Of a stretch of DNA of 60,000 bases, positions 34,701 through 60,000 are shown piece by piece (the stretch's first letter is position 1; each line of letters opens with the position of its first letter). The stretch is taken from NCBI GenBank assembly GCA_030141605.1, contig JAQGDQ010000551.1, forward strand, positions 27,501 through 87,500, in the 5' to 3' direction. The position numbers and the translations under genes were made by a program. The notes beneath the pieces are model-generated. The model was not told where the DNA came from. It saw only the letters and a program-made list of their open reading frames with translations, and searched no databases. This DNA comes from Tubiluchus corallicola (taxonomy: Eukaryota; Priapulida; Priapulimorpha; Priapulimorphida; Tubiluchidae).

Positions 34701-35344
34701 TTTTTCTCGATTTGGTCACATAGGTCTGTACATGCAACGTGTGTCTAGTCAAATTCGTCTAAACGTAAAAGCAGTAGAAAAAGTTCTGGCGTTTTGCTCT
34801 TACACAAATCTCAAATCCGTAACGTAAACGTCAGAGCACACACTTGCACTTCTAGATTTATTGTAGTCAGTAACCCTCTGATTTTGCGTCTGTTCAAATA
34901 ACAAGTTCGTAACATAAAAACTTGTAGCCGCAAACCAGTGAACAAAAGCTGATGTTGCAAAAAAAGTGGGAGACAGAAAGAAAAAATATTGGCACCGTAA
35001 TTTAAAATTTGGCCATATAAATGTGCGTTACCAATTTAGTGCATTTGTTCAGAGTTTGAAGTCTTTTTTCAGTTTCAACAGTTCACTATGTTGAAAGTAA
35101 CATAGACAATTAAATTCTTAACAAGAAAACGTTAAAGAATGAACATGAAAAGCAAACTACGATGCGACAGCAACATACACAGCAACATACTTTAAAGCAT
35201 CATACACCGCAGCATACTTTAAAGTAACATGCACCGCAACATACTTTAAAGCAACATACGCAGAGGGTTATAACTTATTGCAAAATATCATAGAATAGAT
35301 GGACAAGTACTGTAAACCTATAATATAATCCAGCATTCTGTAAT
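34701..35344. other. Intergenic DNA
   Basis: Between 35165 and 35265 the words AACATAC and TTTAAAG recur loosely several times. I see no gene. Confidence 0.35.
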
Positions 35345-35550
35345 TCATCCATTCTTTTTTTATCGGGTTCACATGACAGTGGGCTTATACAAGCCTTTGC
35401 TTCTCTAGCCCACTGCAGTACAATTATTCTTTTATGATAACGATAGTGTATGAAACACAACAATTTAATACCGTATGATGTAATAATTTTAATGTCACTG
35501 TGTGCTTAGTGTCATTATATTGTACTGAATGTGATAATAATAATAAGTAA
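35345..35550. repeat. 210-bp dispersed repeat, copy 2
   Basis: Same orientation and boundaries as 30906-31115, also ending in GTGATAATAATAA and an A-rich tail. Confidence 0.85.
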
Positions 35551-36111
35551 ATAAAAAAATAAAAAACCAAACTCAATGTTATATCCAATATCCAATATTG
35601 TAACCAAATATAACCAGCATTTATAATGAACACGTCTTTAACAGTAAACGAACTCTTTCTTGTTTGCGTTTGCAAATGAACATGTTAAGAAAATTGTTAG
35701 CCAATGTGGTTGCAAGCAACTGACCTCTGGCTTTGTCATTGACCAATTTTTCTTTCCTCGTTCACGCAACGGCGATTTTTGTTGAAAAATTTCGCTTCTG
35801 GAATGGATAAAAAAACAGAGTTGGCAAACAGGAAGCAGAAAATGTGAAAAAGGCACAAACAAAAACATAGGAAACGTTGACTCCGTTTACTAAGCTGCAA
35901 ATAGGTGACTTAACTGAGCGCCAAAGTAATCGTGCAAGTTACGTGCCAGAAAATGTACCCAGTCCATTCAGTGCTTTTATTTGATAAGCTTACTAACCTG
36001 ACACGTTAGAGTTTCAAAAATTGTTAACGTGATATTCTGAAACATTTTAGTGTCCTGTCCTCAACTTGGAAAACCGAGGGAAATTCTAGTAATTTCCTAA
36101 GCAAGCTTACT

Positions 36112-36901
36112 CAGTTGTCACGTTTATCATGTGGTAATAGAAACTTAATTGAAAATGACAATCTTTCTTGTATTAGTTCAAACAAAGTCTGAAATCTCTG
36201 GACGAACTGCAGTTGTGTAGAGTGTTCTGATAGTCACTCTTATTAAAGGAAAAGGCAACTAAAAGAATGGCAAATTAGTTGACTAAGCAATGTTACTTCG
36301 TATGTACTGCAAGTAGCCCTGTAAATTAAAAACAATTAGCAGGTGCACTTTTAATTTAATGAAACTGCCACTGAAATCATCCTATTCAAACCTAAAACAG
36401 AAACAATATTGTTAACGCAAATGTCAAAAGTTCAATGGTAAGCTAATGAACAAAGATTCCACATCAATACTTCTCATCACAAACCATTTAATTGCAATTA
36501 CATTCTGATGGTCTTATTGTGGGAAGTATTGTTGCGGAATCTTTGTTCACTGAGCTTGCATTTGAAGGAAACCTTGGAAATTTGCGCTAACAATATTTTT
36601 GCATCAGTGCTTCTGTTTTAGGTTTGAATAGAATGATTTCAGTGGCAGTTTCATTAAGTAAAATTTGTACATGCTAATTGTGTTTAACTTACAGGGCTAC
36701 TTGCAGTACATGCGTGGTAACATTGCTTAGTCATCTAATTTGCCACTCTTTTAGTTGCCTTTTCCTTTAATAAGACTGACTATCAGAACATTCTACATAA
36801 CTGCAGTTCGTCCAGAGATTTCAGACATTGTTGGAACTAATACAAGAAAGATTGTCATTTTCAATTAAGTTTCTATTACCACATGATAAACGTGACAACT
36901 G
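36112..36901. mobile_element. 790-bp palindrome (foldback element or inverted duplication)
   Basis: The left arm begins CAGTTGTCACGTTTATCATG and the right arm ends with its reverse complement CATGATAAACGTGACAACTG. Similarity runs along both arms (GAACTGCAGTT, GGAAAAGGCAACTAAAAGA, CTGCAAGTAGCCCTGTAA) to GATTCC.CA.CAATACTTC at about 36480 and its partner from about 36519. The loop is about 38 bp and each arm about 370 to 380 bp, with scattered mismatches. No target duplication or transposase is seen. Confidence 0.9.
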
Positions 36902-37670
36902 TCAGACATCTTTAAGCTCAGTCTTTTCACCACGCCCGTATCAAATACAGGAAAATGTTAGCCCGATACTGCCTAGGGCACGGCATGGCATAGGAAACAC
37001 GCCGATTCAAATTCGGGTGCCAAAAAAATTTGGAAGCGATCGTCAAACGCGAGCAGAAATTCTAGTAGGCGCTGAATTGATGGCGGCGCTAAGATCGCCG
37101 TGACGTTCATTCTATTTGTAAAGAAATCAGAGTTGGCAGGTGAAAATCATTGCCCTCAGTCACGTTACGGAAAATTAATAATTGAAGGTTTCTATACCAG
37201 GAATGAAATCCAATTTTAGGAACAAGGTAGCTATGTGTTCCAAACACAATGCAGAACGCAGACATGTTATCTGCACTGCCAACGTTTCTTCCTTGAATTG
37301 CAATCACACAATAGGTATTGTGTGAAGGTACAAATGTGTGGCTTGAATACCGTCAAAGAAAGTGAATTTCAATTGAAAATTGTCCGATTCTGTTAAAATT
37401 CCAATCTTAAATTCGACGGTTCGTTTACCCCTTTCATCAGAATTTGAAGATAATTGTCTTCGAACTAAGTATAGTTCTTTTAGGGAGTCATACTCCCTAT
37501 GAAAAGTAATTAGAGGACACAAGTCATTAGTGAAATGAAATAAATCTAGTATATGACAGGCAAAAATCAGGATTTGGCACATTGAAAATGTATGTAAAGA
37601 ATTTCGTCATTTGGGACATTACTGTAAAGGAGGAAGATTTAGGCTGCGTGTTAGTGGGTGAAACTTGGAA
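36902..37670. other. Unassigned DNA with two joined minus-strand frames
   Basis: Minus-strand frames 37582-37304 and 37307-37107 overlap and would continue each other after one frameshift. Stretches such as FQLKFTFFDGIQATHLYLH and VGSADNMSAFCIVFGTH look protein-like, but I recognise no family. It may be a decayed gene or chance. Confidence 0.25.
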
Positions 37671-37675
37671 TTCCA

Positions 37676-38375
37676 CAGTTCAATAAGTACAAAATACCTG
37701 AAGTTGTTCAAGATATGGAACATTACAGTTCAATAAGTACAAAATACCTGAAGCTGTTCAAGATATGGAACATTGCAGTTCAATAAGTACAAAATACCTG
37801 AAGATGTTCAAGATATGGAACATTACAGTTCAATAAGTACAAAATACCTCAAGATGTTCAAGATATGGAACATTACAGTTCAATAAGCACAAAATACTTG
37901 AAGATGTTCAAGATATGGAACATTGCAGTTCAATAAGTACAAAATACCTGAAGATGTTCAAGATATTGTACACTACAGTTCAATAAGTACGAAATACCTG
38001 AAGCTGTTCAAGATATGGAACATTACAGTTCAATAAGCACAAAATACTTGAAGATGTTCAAGATATGGAACATTGCAGTTCAATAAGTACAAAATACCTG
38101 AAGCTGTTCAAGATATGGAACATTGCGGTTCAATAAGTATAAAATACCTAAAGATGTTCAAGATATGGAACATTACGGTTCAATAAGTACAAAATACCTG
38201 AAGATGTTCAAGATATTGTACACTACAGTTCAATAAGTACGAAATACCTGAAGCTGTTCAAGATATGGAACATTACAGTTCAATAAGTACGAAATACCTG
38301 AAGCTGTTCAAGATATGGAACATTACAGTTCAATAAGTACGAAATACCTGAAGCTGTTCAAGATATGGAACATTA
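37676..38375. repeat. 50-bp minisatellite, 14 copies
   Basis: CAATAAG recurs every 50 bp from 37681 to 38331. Linked variants (CACTACAG, GAAATACC, AAGCACAA) come back in the same order, so groups of several units were duplicated. Confidence 0.97.
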
Positions 38376-39760
38376 GTTCAACCTGAGAAGTCAACAATCT
38401 AGAATAATATTACAACAGAATACGTTTAGAAACTGAAACATTAGTGCAACGTAAGAAAGATTTGGAAAGTCAGTAACGTATCAAGATGCTGATGAAGGTT
38501 TTGTAGAGACAAAAACGAGACATTTGCCCTAAGAAAAGTAAAGAAGACGAGAATCTAAAAGACCCAGAAAACTAAAAATGGTATTCTGAGCATTAAATAA
38601 GCTATTTGAAATAACTAGTGGTTGGTTGAGAAAACCTAATAAGCAAAATAACAACACGAGTTGATTATAGACACACAGAATTTATGTATATTATCATGGA
38701 ATGTGTGGTATTAAAACAATAGTTGATTATTTAATAGGTAATCCTTTTTCGGGTGTTTAAAAGGCAAAGGCACAATTTTAACAAAAAAGCAAATTTTCTC
38801 TTTGTAACATGTTGAACTAACATAGTAGTAACACAATGTAGTAAAATGCTGCCCTTTGTCTTCATTATAAATGTTTTCCATTACCTTTAATTACACCTGT
38901 GCAGGTAGCTACATGCAGCACTTTTTTGTCCATTTCCTCGGGCTGAGACACCACAGTGTCTTTGATTAAGCGTCCTTGATAACAGCTCTAGTCGAAATTC
39001 CTGTTTGTTTAATGACACCCCTGTCAACTGATCGAAATGGCGGTGACCTTTGGGGGGAAGAGATCCATCAAAACTGGGTGTCATTGATTTATTATGAATT
39101 AATTTCATGCTTATGTGAGCTAACCATGGCTTTTGATACTGCACGTCTGCTACTGGAAGACACTGACTTCCAGTTCAAAATTAATGACTTTATCATTAAA
39201 TAGTTATGTGAATGAAACATAATTTATGAACTGCTGCCAAAGTGTCAACAGTAAAATGACGTAGTTTTGCATGACTAAAAGGAGGTTTGTACCTTATAAT
39301 GCCTCCGAATATCGTACTTTTTTCAATCCTATCTTATCAATAATTACTTCAGTTATACAGTTACTATATAGCTCGTAATTTATTCGATATACAGAAATAG
39401 AAAAGACGAGTTTTAAATCCAAGGTTACTTACAAAAACTTAAAGATGTTTACAGCAGAGAAGTAAAAATCAAAGAGTTAATCTACCTTGCACTTAAAATC
39501 ACATTGCATGTGATACATACGTTATACACACTAACGGCTTATTGAGATTAAATTTAAATCTTATTTATTTTTTCATGCGAATATTTTCATTTGGAATAAA
39601 TCTGTTAACAGAGCTCGTATTGTTAGCTGAGTCTAACCTCGCCCACTCCTTATACGGCAACTTCTACCTGGTTTATCTTATGAAGTAAAATATCACGTTT
39701 TTCTGCATAACCTTGTTAATCAACAGGTGTATTCTTGTTTTTGCACGATTCAGGTACAAA
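38376..39760. other. 5' flank of the PAN-domain gene
   Basis: No coding exon is recognised. The promoter or a 5' UTR exon may be here; TTGCACGATTCAG at 39741-39753 could be the acceptor of a UTR exon that holds the ATG. Confidence 0.4.
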
Positions 39761-55810
<16,050 letters not shown>

Positions 55811-55977
55811 GTAGGTTAATCATATTTAGACTGTAAGTTAACTTGGTAAAAATTCAATGACTGTAAATGTTAGAAATTTCAGCGGTGGTGCTGAGCTCTT
55901 CATCAAGACGGGTGCAAACTTTACGTAAATAACATTATGCATAGTTTTTCGTGAGTGCTACAAACCGAGAAAAGAGG

Positions 55978-55978
55978 C

Positions 55979-56077
<99 letters not shown>

Positions 56078-56228
56078 GGCAGGCAGGCAGACAGACAGAC
56101 AGACACACACACACAGAGATAGACACACAAACAGACTGACTGAGTGACGGATAGACAGACAGACAGACTGACTGACTGACTGACTGACTGACTGACTGAC
56201 GGATAAACAGACAGACAGACACACACAC

Positions 56229-56260
<32 letters not shown>

Positions 56261-56262
56261 TC
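55978..56262. repeat. (ACAG)n tetranucleotide array with GACT block
   Basis: Nearly pure ACAG units, then AGGC, ACAC and a GACT block, then ACAG again. The frames of repeated Cys-Leu-Ser-Val or Arg-Gln-Thr-Asp are by-products. Confidence 0.97.
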
Positions 56263-58694
56263 ATCAAGAGACAATTGTCTAACTGTCTGACAATTCGTTT
56301 TTACCTGCAAGATTGTTAGCAATGAACTGCTGTATCTTCTTTTTTCTCTTTTCTTATATCCTTTAATCGCCTTCGCTATTATATCAGATTACTGAAACTT
56401 AGTAAGTGCAAAATCAGTTGGCAATGTTACTTCTTGACCCGAAGGTTTCAATCAGCAGTCGAGAAAATTAGCAAAGGAATACCTGTCATAAGCTATTACA
56501 AAATAAGATTATAAAACAATGTACACGGCAGTATTTTCAAGAAATAGACTACGTAAAGATTATTACTTAATTTATTTATTTCTTTATCCACAGATAGATT
56601 TCTATGGCGTCTGCAAATAATTACATTGTAACCCTGTAATAGCAAAATCATCTTCTTTCATCAGCCGTTTCAAAATAACTGATAATTTTCGTAAAGATGT
56701 TACCTTTTGATATGAAACAAGGAAGTAGAACATAATTGTGAATCACGAAGCATGCAAAGCTTTCATGTTATTGTTTGGATTGCGTCATTGTCGCTGTCGC
56801 CGGAGCCGATGTTGTTACTGCTCGGGTGCTTTTCGTGAAATGTACCTCATTATCTACATGAAAAAGTTAGACAGCCAAATAACTAATTAGTAATCTATCC
56901 AACAACCAATGGTATTCTGTTAATTGTTAGCTAATTAAGCAGCCTCTCAATCTATCAACCGACAGACTGATAGACCAACCAACCAAATGACCGATCAACA
57001 TACTAACGGGCCGACTGACGGATCGACCGAACTATTGCTTAAACAAGCAACTAACTAACCAACTGACTGACCTTCCGACTTACCGACCAATCAATCAACT
57101 AGCCAACAAAACAACAAAAAATCAGCCAGCTGGCAGCCAGCCAACCAAGTAACCAATCATTGCAACCGAACATTATAACGTACACATCATCTCTGTAATG
57201 GACGTTGGTTGTTGGGACATTAAGCACCGGATGTTGATGATGTTCTCAAACAGGTGGGTCAACTTGAGACCCATATTTACCGTAATTCATCGTGATTATA
57301 ATTATCCACTTTTGGCTTCTGCATATTTATGAAGTTGCAGATTAATGAGACGAGGAAAAATACTAGGTAGCGGTGGTTGTGATGACATGTTAGAGGAAAT
57401 GAGCCTCTACGGAAAGAGAAATTGAGGGAGTGGTCGCTGGAGAAGACAGACCGTCAGATAAACGGTGGTTGGCGTATTGGTTGAGTTTCTAGCCGCTCTT
57501 ATAAAACACATATCCTAGAAATGCTGGAATAGGAACCTAGACCATTTTCTTGTGGGCAAACACTTCTGCTCTTCGTAGGAATGTCGCTTTCACAAATATC
57601 GGAAGAATAAATGAACGAAAGAATGAACGAATAAAAGAACGAATGAGTGAGTGAACGAACAAAGGGAGGAACGAACGAACGAACGAACGGCTGAATGAAT
57701 GAATGAATGAGCGAATAAGTGACTGGTGGGTTTGTTTGTTGATTGATTGATTGATTGATTTTCCATTTTCAAACCTTATCTTATTAATTTAGTATGCTGA
57801 AGAAGAAAAATCGCGTTTTTGTTTTGAAATTCCCTTAAAGGGGGCGCCACCGAAAACTGTCAATTGTAATACATATGGAAAAAATTGGAAAAATTCTACG
57901 TAAGTAATAATCGTTTTGCATGTGTTTTTAACACTGGCGCCTTGAGGCTCACGGGTGCAAAAACCAATTACTGTTCCATCTGCAAAACATGTCACATTGT
58001 CCTAGAAAACGGCATACAGGTGTCAATAACAAACATGCAGCTAATGTTGATTTCAAGGTCACGTGCAGCCATAACTCACACTCATTCATCATCATTATAA
58101 TCATTGCTTCTAAGCCATGCTGGATAATGATGGTCCCTGTATAGTGCTTTAACTCAAATATAATGACCCCCTGTCTAACGCCGTACCAAAAAATAATAAT
58201 ACTCTTCTGGCTATTTTGCTATAATGTCCGTTTGAAACATTGTATAATAGTGATAATAGCATGTATGTTCGTGTAACTAATGGTAAATTAATAGCATCGT
58301 CCATGCTTGGTGGTAAAAAAATGTGGGATCATGTATCAAGCCAGCCATTGTCCAAACTGTTTTTTATTTTTTCTGAATTAAGATATGCTTGACCTGAAAT
58401 GTAAACATTATTAACAAAATAAACAAATTTACAAAAAATACGGCTTAATTCCAGCTTTCCTTCATACATTACATTAGCTCTAAACGAATGGGTAATTAAT
58501 ATACGAAATGTGACTTGGTATGCCATCTCCTATTTGAAAGCAGTTAATTTTGAGTTACTGTTCAGTAACTATTATGGTTTTTTTCATTTTGAAGTTTTCT
58601 TTATAAGTAAGCATAGTAGCATTAGCCACCTAAACATAGGATGACAACAGTGGTGACCGTATGTCTCTCTGTCATTCCGTCTCAACAGTTATAT
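56263..58694. other. Intron or intergenic DNA after the PAN exon
   Basis: Low-complexity CCAACCAA/CTGACTGA stretches at 56950-57150, and GAACGAAC, TGAATGAA and TTGATTGA runs at 57600-57765. No further exon of the PAN gene was recognised. Confidence 0.45.
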
Positions 58695-58696
58695 TT

Positions 58697-59290
58697 GAAA
58701 GTATTCTATTCTATTCTATTCTATTCTATTCTATTCTATTCTATTCTATTTTATTCTATTCTATTCTATTCTATTCTATTCTATTCTATTCTATTCTATT
58801 CTATCCTATTCTACTCTATTCTATTCTATTCTATTCTATTCTATTCTATTCTATTCTATTCTATTCTATTCTATTCTATTCTATTCTATTCTATTCTATT
58901 CTGTTCTATCCTATTCTATTCTATTCTATTCTATTCTATTCTATTCTATTCTATTCTATTCTATTCTATTCTATTCTATTCTATTCTATTCTGTTCTATC
59001 CTATTCTACTCTATTATACTCTATTTTACTCTATTCTGTTCTGTTCTGTTCTGTTCTGTTCTATTCTATTCTATTCTATTCTATTCTATTCTATTCTATT
59101 CTATTCTATTCTATTCTATTCTATTCTATTCTATTCTATTCTATTCTGCTGTGCTCTGCTCTGCTCTGTTCTGTTCTGTCCTGTCCTGTCCTGTCCTGTC
59201 CTATTCTATTCTATTCTATTCTATTCTATTCTATTCTATTCTATTCTATTCTATTCTATTCTATTCTATTCTATTCTATTCTATTCTATT
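58697..59290. repeat. (TTCTA)n pentanucleotide array
   Basis: About 118 units, with blocks of TTCTG, GCTCT and CTGTC variants near 59035-59060 and 59147-59200. The 230- and 216-codon frames are by-products. Confidence 0.98.
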
Positions 59291-60000
59291 CATTCTATTC
59301 AGACAATATAGCCCAGCGATTCTCGGGAGGTAGTTGCCTAATGTACATTAAAGAACCTAATATGAACTTATCATTTAAATCGGGTGAATAGGGTACGACG
59401 AATTCTTCTCCCGCTGACGTCTTAAATGTCCAGGAGGTGATCCTCAGTATCAATGACGTCATCGACAGTGGTAAGATGGCGACCACTAACGTTTTTCTTC
59501 AATTCGGAGAGTAGACAAATCATATGAAGGGCGCCAAATGATGCAAATAAGGTGCGTTCCGTTGGATAACTGGCGGCCAGCATAGACGTATGGAGTGTAG
59601 TCCTGGTGGAAAATCTTTCTACGCTTTTAGCTTCAAACGTCTATTCGGGGAGTTGAATTACGAGCAAATTTTTTGAGAACTGTATTTTGCATAGCTTGTC
59701 CTCTTGTACCTTGGACCAAGCACTTCTCAGGCAGGTTCTACGTCACCTTTCAATGTTGTTTAGGCCCTGCAGAACTGCCGTTCTTTTATTTTTAGGTTAC
59801 TCGCTTGCGGAGTAACTCTGTTAAGAGGTCTGCTTCGCCGTGATTATAGGTTTTATGTAAACCAGTTTTAATATTGTAACGTCACAAGTTACTCCGTATT
59901 CTATATTTTTACGAAAAAACGGATTCATGATAACGGTAAATGGTGCTCTAAGTAACATAAGCAGACAGTTGGGAGGAAAAATTCAATAACCTAGTAATTC
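59291..60000. other. Right-end DNA
   Basis: GC-richer than its neighbourhood; it has TGACGTCA at 59454-59461 and AAGATGGCG at about 59472. No exon could be supported. Confidence 0.35.

Noticed and set aside
57885-58100. Next exon of the PAN gene
   Set aside because: A short frame with some cysteines, but no fitting phase-1 acceptor or domain pattern.
58641-59333. 230-codon ORF of repeated Phe-Tyr-Ser-Ile-Leu
   Set aside because: It is a TTCTA microsatellite read as codons.

Overview
The window is nuclear DNA of an animal, most likely an invertebrate. The signs are spliced genes with GT..AG introns of 0.3 to 16 kb, AT-rich non-coding DNA, many micro- and minisatellites, several non-LTR retrotransposon relics and SINE-type insertions. 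I cannot fix the phylum. There is no prokaryotic gene organisation and no CRISPR array.

Four genes can be supported. (1) 450-1279, plus strand: the last two coding exons of a trypsin/chymotrypsin-fold protein whose catalytic serine is replaced by glutamate, so a protease homologue without activity. (2) 3123-14788, minus strand: a complete gene for a seven-helix PQ-loop protein, the SLC66A2 (PQLC1) orthologue. I rebuilt it from six coding exons (14734-14788, 8599-8785, 5589-5722, 4395-4611, 3921-4053, 3123-3158); all phases agree and give about 253 residues. (3) 11917-12282, plus strand, inside SLC66A2 intron 1: a small secreted cysteine-rich protein with an RKR processing site. (4) 39761-39833 and 55505-55810, plus strand: a signal-peptide exon and a PAN/apple-domain exon joined by a phase-1, 15.7-kb intron; the gene runs off the right edge.

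The rest is repeats. From 1 to 15 kb there is a 96-bp satellite between the convergent genes 1 and 2, a 76-bp minisatellite, a 2.2-kb array of 45-bp units and two oppositely oriented SINEs with 5S rRNA heads and target-site duplications. From 15 to 39 kb I see no exon, but LINE relics, a 38-bp array, a piggyBac-like MITE with TTAA duplications, trinucleotide, purine and pyrimidine arrays, a 790-bp palindrome and a 50-bp array. From 40 to 55 kb, within the PAN-gene intron, there are a 297-bp palindrome, an interval of about 6.7 kb bounded by 430-bp inverted repeats (holding two LINE relics, a tRNA-like inverted cluster and a 5S relic), a 20-bp array and an ATA array. From 56 to 60 kb there are tetra- and pentanucleotide arrays.

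The genes show no joint pathway; they are neighbours only. The most notable points are the pseudoprotease, the 5S-headed SINE pair, the two long palindromes, the secreted-peptide gene nested in an intron, and microsatellites tied to conserved flanks or flanked by duplications.
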